NCBI RefSeq assembly: GCF_030272615.1
Contig: NC_081410.1
Location: 289,169,957-289,233,956 of the forward strand
DNA: 64,000 nucleotides
Direction of reading: 5' to 3'
Source of the DNA: Cryptomeria japonica
Taxonomy: Eukaryota > Streptophyta > Pinopsida > Cupressales > Cupressaceae
The notes beneath the pieces are model-generated. The model saw nothing but the letters and a program-made list of their open reading frames with translations. It had not been told where the DNA came from and made no database searches. The number at the start of each line of letters is the position of its first letter. The stretch's first letter is position 1. Below are positions 34,391 to 43,904 of this stretch, piece by piece. The translations under genes were made by a program, and so were the position numbers.

Positions 34391-34954
34391 GTAATTAAAC
34401 CTACAAACAAAAAAACCCAACAATGAAGCATCAGAAAACATTCCAAATGAGCCTACAAGAGAAGCAAAACATCATGCAAATCCAACTAAGTCAAATGCAA
34501 AATAAAAAATTCACGTTTACACCTTCAAAAATGCTCACTATCTCTCGTACGAAAAAACATAGAAAAACAACATTTCGTACGAGCCAGGAATAGCTTTCGT
34601 ACAATAAAACAATCTCAAATGACAATTTATTAGACTCCGCATGACAAAATGGTCTTGTTATAGATCTCTCGTACGAGACATGGGTGGCCCTAGAACGACA
34701 AAACAAATGGGTTCAAATGACAAAATACTTTTTACCAGTTTTGCGTATGAGATAGGATCCTATTTCGCACAATAAACTGGGATACCTGACCCAAAACACG
34801 TGGAAAACTTGAAAAATGCGTAAAAAAATTCAAAATTGGAAACACAAACAGGCTTAAGATGATCACTTACCGCTGGCTCATAGTTTTGAGGTTGATTATG
34901 TCTTCTCTGGTGCTTGAATCGATGCTGACGAGTAGGGACCACCATTTTCTTCAC
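34391..34954 (-). pseudogene. Possible first exon and intron of the antisense PMD ORF
   Basis: An open frame starts at 34954 (MKKMVVPTRQHRFKHQRRH), is basic and runs to a good splice donor, CCAGCG|GTAAGTG (~34872). A candidate acceptor, TTTGTTTGTAG, lies at about 34408 just before the PMD frame. Joining them in this copy does not preserve the reading frame: a TAA lies in the PMD frame right after the acceptor. The structure is therefore plausible but unproven. The putative intron contains three TCGTACGA palindromes (34545, 34575, 34669). Confidence 0.4.
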
Positions 34955-35971
34955 ATAAGGCTTTTTGACTTTTCAAACTTGGAGGGTTAAAATGAATTGA
35001 AAATGATACTTTTGTCCCCCATATAGCCAAAAACCTAATTTTTCAACTTGCTCTGATGGACACGAAAATTGTACCCTTAGCTAATTTGACCATTCTGATT
35101 CCATTTTCAGGATCGAAATCAAAATTCAAGATCATTTTGCTAGTCAATTTCAGAATTTGGACCACTTAGCGCTCTTTTCATCAAAAGCTCATTCTCTTCT
35201 TCAATTTGCGCTCAATTTCTTGTTAATCAACGTTGAATCTCAATTTAATTTCTACAAGTCAACTTTGTGCTCAATTTCTCACGAAATTTTTTAAAAAAAT
35301 TCCTTAGATTCAATTTGTGCTCAAACAACTTATCATCACTAAAAAATTGCCTATCATCATGTACCTTCGCTATCTTTCGATTTCACTCCTGAGGGGGCAT
35401 CATGACCTTATGACCTCACATCTTCAAATGTCGAGAAAATTTTCAAATCTTCATCAAAAGTTGAGCAAAAAATCTTTTCAACTAAAGAAAATCAATCAAA
35501 TAAGACCTCATCGCTAGGGGCATATCAGTTTTATCTCTTCATATCAAACTGAAATTTGTCTTTTATCTGAATCAATCTCTTAACGCTAAATCTAAGTAGG
35601 TTTTCAGTATTCATTTCTTGATCAAGCTGAATAGTTTATCTTTATCATATCTTGATCAATCAAGTTCAAGATCGATTTTTATCATCACTCGTTGTGTCTA
35701 GATCAATCAAGTTCTAGATCAGTAAGATCCGCTTCTTGATCAATCAAGTTCAAGTTTAGTATCTTTGTTTTCTATCGTTCCTAAGTTCAATCAAGTTTGG
35801 GAACGATATCGCTTTAATCAGACTTCATTAAGCTTTGTTGCTTCGAATCAAGCTTAACACCTCACTTTTCATCTAGTTCGTGATCAATCAAGTTCAGAAC
35901 TAGCGTCTCCTAGACATCAAATTTTCTTTGAACTAATGCGCTGCTTGCACATTAATTCAAAGAGGGGCAAA
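34955..35971 (+). other. 3' end of the nested gypsy: spacer and polypurine tract
   Basis: No gene. The segment 35388-35402 (tgagggggcatcatg) resembles 42517-42530 of the outer element. Repeats of 'gatcaatcaagttc' type occur at about 35655-35780 and 35885-35900. The polypurine tract caaagaggggcaaa (35958-35971) directly precedes the 3' LTR. Confidence 0.65.
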
Positions 35972-37006
35972 TGTAATGCCCTAAAAATGGTCATCTAAAC
36001 CATGGCCCCCTAATCTCGACAACATCACCAAGGTCCTAACCAAAGGCAATTAAGTAAATCTTGAGCACATAATTAATTCTTTAAACATTAAATATGGCAA
36101 ATTAATCAACCAATATTAATTAAATATTAATTAAATCATTCAAAGAAAATCATTTTAAACAATTATCGTATTTATTTTAATTAAATATCTTTTGCATATT
36201 TAATTAAATAAATCAATTTGCCATCAAATCATTTTGAGGAATTGATTTTAATTAAATAAATCAATTGAGCACAAACCTTCAAAAATGGAAATAAATAAAA
36301 AAAAGGAATTAATTGACCAAGAAAGAATTAAAAATTGAGAAAAGAAATCAATTGGAGATAATCTTGAAAAACAAATTAAAAATTGATAAATAATCTCAGA
36401 GAAAGCAATTAAAACAATTCAATATTCAAATTGAATGAAATAGAGAATAAATCAGCTTTTTCTGATTTAATCTTATTTTTAGTTCAATTTCCTTTAAAAC
36501 TGAGTAAAGCGTCCAATCACCTCAATTTACCTGGATTGTGCTTCCTCTTGGAAAATCTTGACCGCTCATCATCATTTGATCTTGGCTGTTGGTTTCTTTA
36601 TGAATTTTCTACAAATTCAAGCTCATCTCTCATTCAAAAGAGGCTGGAGAATATATTGTTATTATGTTGTTTTTGCTCTAGACTCATTGATATATTGCAT
36701 GTTAATTATTTCATATTGATTAAATCATTTAGCTTAATATTGCAAAAATATTGTTAGATTAATATTGCATCCATCTAGCATCCATCATGTTCATATAGAT
36801 AAAATCCTTCATCTTGATGTTGTCTAGTCACTGGTATTGCTTATAATCTGAGAGCAATCTTATACTCGCATCTTTTAGAAGGCAATGGGTCGATTTGTTA
36901 TGGTTTATTATTCATTGATTATATCTGATTAACCATGCATGTAATGACTTGATTTAAGCATTGTGTCTTGTAGATACAGATTCTTACTCCACTTTTCACA
37001 CACACA
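35972..37006 (+). repeat. 3' LTR of the nested gypsy (1035 bp)
   Basis: Starts TGTAATGCCCTAAAAATGG after the PPT and ends CACTTTTCACACACACA, after which copia coding sequence resumes (gctatcaaagatgg). Only its last 137 bp have a counterpart at the 5' end (20802-20938). An open frame at 36431-36757 is not a gene. Confidence 0.88.
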
Positions 37007-37012
37007 GCTATC

Positions 37013-38430
37013 AAAGATGGATCAAATGAAGAAAGGTATGAGGAAAAAGCCTTGATATCTCACATAAATAAAAATGATTCTTGGATCATAGATAGTGGAT
37101 GCTCACATGACATGACAGGTGATAAACACAAGTTTGTTAAATTAGAAGACTATGATGGAGGCTATGTAAGATTTGGTAATGATGCACCATGTCCAGTGAA
37201 AGGTAAAGGTTCTATCACACTTCTTGACAATGTTAAATGTGATGATGTATAATGGGTTGATGGTTTGAAATACAATTTGTTGAGTGTAGCACAACTAAAC
37301 AATATAGGATACCAAATAGAATTTCAGAAAGGAAGTGTCAAAGTTCATGACAAACATGGAAATTTGGCTGCTACTAGGACACAAACAAAAGGTAATACAT
37401 TTCATCTTGACTCAACTCAGAACAATTGTCTATATGCTAAAATAGAAGATACCTGGTTATGGCATAAAAGGTTTTTTCATGTAAATTTTGATAACCTGAT
37501 CAAAATAAGTAAGAAGCACCGAGTAAGAGGTCTACCGAGCTTGGAAAAACCTGAGAAAGCAATATGTCAAGGATGCCAGATGGGTAAGATGACAAAGTCA
37601 AGCTTTACAAGTAAGTCCTACACTTCTAAAGGAATTTTAGATCTTGTGCACACTGATCTTTGTGGTCCTATGAAAGTTCAAAGTTATTATGGTGATAAAT
37701 ACTTTATATTATTTGTGGATGATTACTCAAGGATGATGTTAGTTATGTTTTTAAAAGAGAAATCAGAAGCCTTTCAAATGTTCAAATGGTACAAGGCTAG
37801 AGTGAAAAAAGAAATAGGAAGACAGTTGAAATGTTTAAGATCTAACAAAGGAGGAGAATTCATTTTTGATGAATTTAACCTATTTTGCAATGATCATGGT
37901 ATAAAGAGACAAGTATCTACACTGAGAACACCTTAGCAAAATGGGATAGCTGAAAGAAGAAATAGATCAATTGTAGATTGTGCTAGAACCCTGATGATAG
38001 AAAAGAGGGTACCTCAAACATTTTGGAGAGAAGCGATCAACACTATAGTTTACACCCTGAACCAAGTACAACTAAAGAAAGGAACTTTGAAGACACCATA
38101 TGAAATCTGGTATGACAAGAAACTTAATGTTAGTTACTTTAAAATATTTGGAAGTAGATGTTATGTTCACAAAGATGACATAAATGGAAAGTTTGATCAG
38201 AAAAGCGAGAAAGGAGCATTTCTTGGTTATTCTTCTAGAAGTAAAGTATTTACATGTCTAATCAAATCATCTAACAAAATAGTGGAAAGTGCAAATGTGA
38301 AAATTGATGAATTTGCAGAAAGAAATGATGAAGGAAATTCCAAAGAACCAGAGGATTATGAAGAGTTTGTATATGTTCAACCGAGAAGTCCTACCGAGAA
38401 AGTTGATGAAGAAAATGAAGAAAATACTTA
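37013..38430 (+). pseudogene. Copia pol, protease and integrase part
   Basis: The frame resumes a few codons before the protease, whose active site is intact (SWIIDSGCSHDMTG, ~37080). Next come the GAG-pre-integrase segment (WLWHKRFFHVNFDNLIKI, ending CQGCQMGKMTKSSF) and the integrase core (LDLVHTDLCGPMKV, FVDDYSRMMLV, then LRSNKGGEF, ~37835, where the expected catalytic Asp is Asn, then QNGIAERRNRSIVD). TAA at 37250, TAG at 37934 and TAG at 38429 interrupt a frame that is otherwise continuous. All three could come from CAA or CAG by C to T. It would have processed the polyprotein and integrated the cDNA. Confidence 0.9.
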
Positions 38431-40126
38431 GTTACCGAGTGATGAAAAAGATCATACAGAGCCTACCAAGCCTATATTAGCCAAGTATGTCAGAATAAAT
38501 CATGCATCAAGTCAAATTATAGGAGATAAGGATGATCCAGTGATGACAAGGAACAAACTAAGACAAAACACATGTCTGATATCTGAATTTGAACTAAGAA
38601 TAGTAAAAGAGGCATTTAGTAATGAAGATTGGGTAAATGCTATGATAGAAGAGATTGAACAAATCAAGAAGAATGAAACATGGACACTGGTCCCAAGGCC
38701 AATAGAGAAAAATGTGATTGGTACAAAGTGGATTTTCAAAAACAAGCTAAATGAAAAAGGAGAGGTCATTCAGAATAAAGCAAGACTAGTTTGCAAAGGT
38801 TATGCTCAAGAAGAAGGAATAAATTATGGTGAGACTTTTGCACCTGTGGCAAGACTTGAAGGAGTGAGAACATTGTTGGCATATGCTGCTTACAAAAATT
38901 TCAAGGTATATCAAATGGATGTTAAATCTGCATTTTTAAATAGTATACTAGAAGAAGAAGTTTATATTGAACAACCTGAAGGATTTATTGAAGACAAGAA
39001 TAAAGATCAGGTATGTAAGTTGAACAAAGCTTTATATGGTCTAAAGCAAGCACCTAGAGCATGGTATGAAAGATTGCACTCTTACTTAATCAAGATTGGA
39101 TTTATAAGGACAAGTGAAAACAACATGTATATGAAGAATGATGAAGACAATGGAATACTGCTTTCAGCCATATTTGTTGATGATATTATTTTTTGTGGAA
39201 ATGACTCTTTATGCAAGAACTTTGGAAATGAAATGTGCATAGAATTTGAGATGTCATTAATCGGTGAAATAAAGTATTTTATAGGTCTACAGATATTGCA
39301 AATGAAAAATGAGATTTTCATTACTCAATCTAAGTATATAAAGGAAATCTTGAAGAAATTTGGAATGGAGGATTCTAAACTTGTAAGTACTCCTATGACT
39401 ATGAATTGTAAACTATCAAAGAATGATGAATCTACATCTATTGATGAGACACTTTACCAATCTATGATTGGAAAGTTGCAATATGTGGTTCACAGTAGGC
39501 CGGATATAGCACATGCAATAGGTACAGTTGCAAGATTTTCTGTAGATCCCAAAGAAACCCATATGACAACAATCAAGAGAATTTTTAGATACTTAAGAGG
39601 TACTGAAGATTATGGTTTAGTGTATAAAAAGAGGAATGATTTTGACTTAAAAGTCTACATTGATGCTGATTGGACAGGAAACATTGATGATAGGAAAAGC
39701 ACAAGCAATGGAGCTTTCTTTCTGGGAGATGGATTAGTAAGTTGGCTTAACAAGAAACAAGGATGCATTTCACAGTCAACAGCTAAAATTGAATATGTTG
39801 TTGCAACATTGAATTGTACCAATATAGAAAGGATCAAACAACTGTTGGAAGGTATGAATGAGAAAGTTACCAAGCCAGTAACTATATTTTTTGATAATAC
39901 TAGTGCCATTAACATTTCAAAGAATCTGGTAATGCATTCTAAGACAAAGCATATCTCTATAAAGTATCATTATCTCAGAGAAGAAGTTCAAGAGAAGAAA
40001 GTTGTGCTAGAAAATATTAGTTCAAAGGAACAAATAGCAGACATCTTCACAAAGCCATTGCCAAGGGACACTTTTGAGTATCTCAGAAGTAAGTTAGGGG
40101 TCCTACCCCTATCTAGTACTCACTAA
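38431..40126 (+). pseudogene. Copia pol, reverse transcriptase and RNase H part
   Basis: Open from 38540 to 40126 (528 residues). RT_2 blocks are [76 protein letters not shown] and the catalytic FVDD at 39173-39184, followed by [13 protein letters not shown]. RNase H has [10 protein letters not shown], a [16 protein letters not shown] block and [19 protein letters not shown]. The C-terminus is [13 protein letters not shown], the usual copia ending, with a natural stop at 40124. This is the best preserved coding stretch in the window. It belongs to the same polyprotein as the preceding segment, separated only by the TAG at 38429. Confidence 0.93.
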
Positions 40127-40538
40127 CAGAGTTTGGTGAAAGCATCAATTCTATGAATCTGCAGGATAATTATTTATGAGTTGATGTTGATTTACACACT
40201 TTAGGAGGTTACCTAACATTGTGCAGGAAATAGTGATTGAAGACAAGTTGCTTTGACTGAGACTGAGATGATACGTTTGTATTTGCAGCAAGCAAATTAC
40301 TTCATAGTGGAAGGAATCATGAATTAGTTTTAATATTTGGCATTGTTGTCAAAGGGGGAGAAGACTAATGAGTGAAGATTAATAGGTGAAGATGGGAGAA
40401 GACTAATGATTGGGGCAGAATTCAAGGATAACAACAGGAGAAGATTAATAGAAATTTGAATCCGAATCAATTGAAATAAAATCAAGTTAGGTATTGCCAC
40501 TAAAAGTTGGTTTTTCCATCAATGCCAAAGGGGGAGAT
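40127..40538 (+). other. Copia 3' untranslated segment with polypurine tract
   Basis: No gene. Two runs of 'caaagggggaga' type occur: 40350-40363 and 40527-40537. The second, directly before the 3' LTR, is the functional polypurine tract candidate. Confidence 0.7.
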
Positions 40539-42038
40539 TTTTAGCATTTCACAAAGAGAGATTGTTGGCATTCCAATAAGTTTTTTGGTATGAGGATATT
40601 GAGAAGGTTGTTGAAAATTGTGGATATAACTGAGAAAGGATGATTATTGTCTTAATAATATTATTTTGTCATTGATGTCAAACAATTGATTTTTTGATTC
40701 AGTATGATGTTGCCATATCTTAATGAGTATGATTTGATAAGTATAAAGATGTCGGTAAGTGACATAGAAAGAATGAAAATGAAGGGGAGTTATAAGTTAT
40801 TCAATGGGAAACTATTACCGAGTTAGACAATGATGAGATCTTATTGTTTTGATTGTTTTGATATCCTATATATGAGTATTCAAAGACTGAACAAGAAGGA
40901 GAAAAGATTTCAAGCTATAGAATTAGTTAAGGTTTGATACTGTTCTATGTTACCAAGCAAGATGCTAGTCAGTAAACCCTAAGGTTATCGCTATCAGTTA
41001 AAGAAGGTAGAATATCTACCGAGTGAGGTTTAGTATTTGCCGAGTAACAACTGAGTAATAACAAAATGCATTGGATGGATAAAAGCATTATTAAATAAAA
41101 GATGCCAATGAGCTAGAGATGTATAGATGATTGGTATGTCGTAAAAGAAGTTTGTTGAAGATCTATGACAACGAAATTACAGGAGTTAGATCTATAGTGT
41201 AGATTGAACGGTCATAACCTAGCACAAGTTCCAAGGTGAGATAAAACATTTTCAGATCAAAGGATACAATGAACCTAGTCAAGTTCAAAGATCTAATGGC
41301 TAAGATTGATCATGGGAAATGTGATCAAGGAGATTAAGTGGTTAGGAATTGTTTATAAATAAGATATTTTTGATGAACAATGGATGCAGGCAAATAGAAG
41401 AATAGTGATACTATAGTAGTGATCACCGAGCACAAAAGATTGAATATCTGATTAAAGAACAGATTGAGAAGCCCAACAACAAGCAAGATAAGTCTTATGA
41501 CAAGATTATTTTGAGCACATAGAATCTTCTTTAGCATTTCAGATGTGAAGTTGCAGATATATTGTATACTGTTATTTATTTTGTAAGTGACAGAAAATCT
41601 CTTAACCGAGTGGACCTAACTGTCTTATTTGTAAATCCTCTAGCAAGGTAACATTCTGAATGAGTGTTTCAAATCCTTTGACAAGGTCACTTCTAACAAA
41701 GTGCAAGACTCTAACAAGTCTGAGGGAAATCCCTTAACCAGGTCACATCTAGCAATGTGTTTATGTAATCTGTAACAGGATTGGCTTTTAACCGAGCATA
41801 CTCTAGAAGGGTATATTTCTTAGTGGGTCCGAAATCCCATAGTGGTTTTTCCCTATTTGGGTTTTCATGTTAAATCTGGTGTTAAATGTGTTATGATGTC
41901 TTAAGTGTATCTGTTTATTAGTTTGAATGATTTACAATCATAGTTGAATAGCAGTAAAGGCTACCGAGGTTGAATCTGATAAATATATTGCATAGTGAGT
42001 TTTTATGATTCACCCCCCCCTCTCTCATCTTATTAACA
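40539..42038 (+). repeat. 3' LTR of the copia element (1500 bp)
   Basis: Matches 18506-20020 with scattered substitutions and small indels. The terminal TG has become TT at 40539-40540. It ends TTATTAACA at 42038, followed by tagat, the probable target-site duplicate of cagat at 18501. Confidence 0.92.
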
Positions 42039-42619
42039 TAGATTATATTCCTATTCTACTCAAGGATGTCCACAAGTGACTAGAGGAGCCATGATGGGCA
42101 TTATCTTTTTCTTTGTTTGCTTCTTGGCTGCTACGTGTTTGTTTCTACAATGAGATATCTCATATCTTGGTTCCTTATACCCTGATGTGCTAAGCTCCAT
42201 TGCTCAATAATAAGGCTCAGTGATGAATATATATTGCACAATAAATAATGACAAAGGTTCATGATTCAATCATTCTCATTCTCATCTCATGTGTTTATTG
42301 ATAGTTTGTTGATTCTTTTCTCATCATATCTTTCTAAATAATTCTCAATTGCTTCTAACATTATTCTATTTCATTCTAAGGTTCATTCTCTCATATTCTA
42401 TCTCAATATCATCATCACATCACTTATCTCTATCTCTAATCAACTAACTATTATTTCATCTCACATTGTTTTTTTTTCGAGACATCATTCATACCTTTAA
42501 TGCACAAACAATCTCTTGAGGGGGCATTACACCCTAAGTATCACCGAGGCATATCGGGGCAGAATTTTTTATTTTCTTTGAAACAATATCATTCCAACAT
42601 TGTCTCAAAGAGGGGAAAG
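42039..42619 (+). other. Outer element, 3' spacer continued, with polypurine tract
   Basis: Continuation of the outer element after the copia. No gene. Segments at 42079-42120 and 42512-42533 resemble 31581-31620 and 35385-35405 of the nested gypsy in the same order. caaagaggggaaag (42606-42619) is the polypurine tract. Confidence 0.7.
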
Positions 42620-43774
42620 TGTAGACACCTAAAAAATGTCTCATTGATCATGTACTAATTATTCATCTAATTGATTAAATAATTCTTTAATTATTTATTT
42701 AATTTAATTAATCTTATTCTTCTAATTTCATATTTCCTCATCATCTTACTAATTATTCTATTTTTATTCTTTCATCATTTAATCATTTTAACCATTTTCT
42801 AATGTTAATTAAATTCAATTTCTAAATAATTAAATAGTTTCTTTAAATTATTTAATTAGCTAGTTAATTGATCTTTAATCTCCAATTTAAATAATCTTTA
42901 TTATTTAAATAAATTAATTCTCAATTTCTATCTCAATCTTATCATCATCTAATCATTAACCCTTTTCTAAATATTAATTAAATATTTATTATTTAATTAA
43001 TTATGATTTTATCTTTTAAATTAAATAATCTTTATTATTTAATTAAATTCAATTTCTAAATAATTAAATAGTTTCTTTAAATTATTTAATTAAACAATTA
43101 ATTCTTCCATTTCCAAATCCCCAAATTCTAATTTCATTTAATTTCTTATTTCTTCTAATTTCTTCTAAATTCAATTACATGTACATGATTTCAAAAACCA
43201 AATTGAAAATCAAAGTCAGGTTCTAAATATATTCAAATACTAAATTGAATTAAATAAATTCAATATTTGAATTAAAATCTCATGCAAAGATTAAATTGAA
43301 AATCTAAGTCTAAATGCAAGCACATGCTAAATTAATTAACTAAATCATTTATCTCTCCAGTCTCTATTTTCATCTTCTAGTTCTCTTTGTCATCTTCTTT
43401 ATTTCCTCCAATCATTCTTCAAGCAATCTCATCCAAAAATCTATAAATTGAGCATTCAATCTCTATTTTCACTCCTCCTCGATCCTCACAATTTATTCTT
43501 AATCACAAACTTTGAATCTTTGTGTCACTTGCAGGTTACCAGCACAATATCTGAGAGCCATCACACCACAGAGAAGAGAAGAGAAGAGAAGAGAAATGGA
43601 AGTTATATGCAGTCACAGAATAGGGAGTCTTTAATTGATTTCATTTATAGTTCCTATTTCGCTTGATTGTGTTATTTCATTGTTTGTTTGTTAGAATTAT
43701 TTGATTAAATAGGGATTCGTAATTTCCCTTTGATTCTAATTGATATTTTATATGATGAATTTTACATGCACACA
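42620..43774 (+). repeat. 3' LTR of the outer element (1155 bp)
   Basis: Begins TGTAGACACCTAAAAAATG and ends TTTTACATGCACACA. Shorter than the 5' copy because of internal deletions. The TATA box is at 43441-43450. Right flank atggg (43775-43779). Confidence 0.88.
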
Positions 43775-43904
43775 ATGGGCTTTCAAAGGTGACATGGACA
43801 TTAGTTATGAAATAACTCATTCCACCAAAACTCATTAACTATAATAAAAACTAGAAAGAACCGACATACAATATGAATGTTGAAAATGAAATGCAAGAAT
43901 ATAC

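Larger units (their letters stand above)
20802..37006 (+). mobile_element. Nested Ty3/gypsy element of the dual-RNase H (Tat-like) type, 5' LTR truncated
   Basis: A 137-bp remnant of the 5' LTR (20802-20938) is followed by a PBS (20943-20960), a long leader, gag-pro-RT-RNase H-aRNase H-integrase (23110-30913), a 3' spacer with an antisense ORF, a PPT (35958-35971) and a full 3' LTR (35972-37006). Two RNase H domains in tandem are diagnostic of the Tat-like group of plant Ty3/gypsy elements (Ogre, Retand and relatives). The polyprotein crosses at least four frameshifts and several stops, so it is not autonomous now. Confidence 0.9.
18506..42038 (+). mobile_element. Ty1/copia element interrupted by a nested gypsy
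   Basis: LTRs at 18506-20020 and 40539-42038 flank gag (20069 on), a PBS (20022) and pol (37013-40126). Flanking pentamers cagat (18501-18505) and tagat (42039-42043) agree at 4 of 5 positions, as expected for a 5-bp target-site duplication. Pol follows the copia order of protease, integrase, RT, RNase H. Removing the inserted gypsy leaves about 7.3 kb, a normal copia size. The element itself sits in the 3' spacer of the outer Gypsy-like element. Confidence 0.92.
11082..43774 (+). mobile_element. Outer Gypsy-like, non-autonomous LTR retroelement, split by a nested copia
   Basis: The element is bounded by related LTRs at 11082-12394 and 42620-43774. Both start TGT.GACACCTAAAAA and end TTTTACATGCACACA. 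It has a PBS-like tggtgaacccgatg (12398-12411) and a polypurine tract caaagaggggaaag (42606-42619) directly before the 3' LTR. Flanks gtggg and atggg look like a 5-bp target-site duplication with one mismatch. Its own internal DNA is 12395-18505 plus 42039-42619 (about 6.7 kb); the rest is the nested copia. I see no protease, RT, RNase H or integrase in that internal DNA, so it would have depended on another element. Its 3' spacer motifs resemble those of the nested gypsy, which suggests a related autonomous partner. Confidence 0.8.

Noticed and set aside
36431-36757. 108-residue frame
   Set aside because: Inside the 3' LTR of the nested gypsy; LTRs do not normally encode protein and no motif is present.
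42620-43774. Open frame 43448-43666 in the 3' LTR
   Set aside because: It lies downstream of the TATA box within an LTR and crosses into the repeat-rich R/U5 region; no motif.
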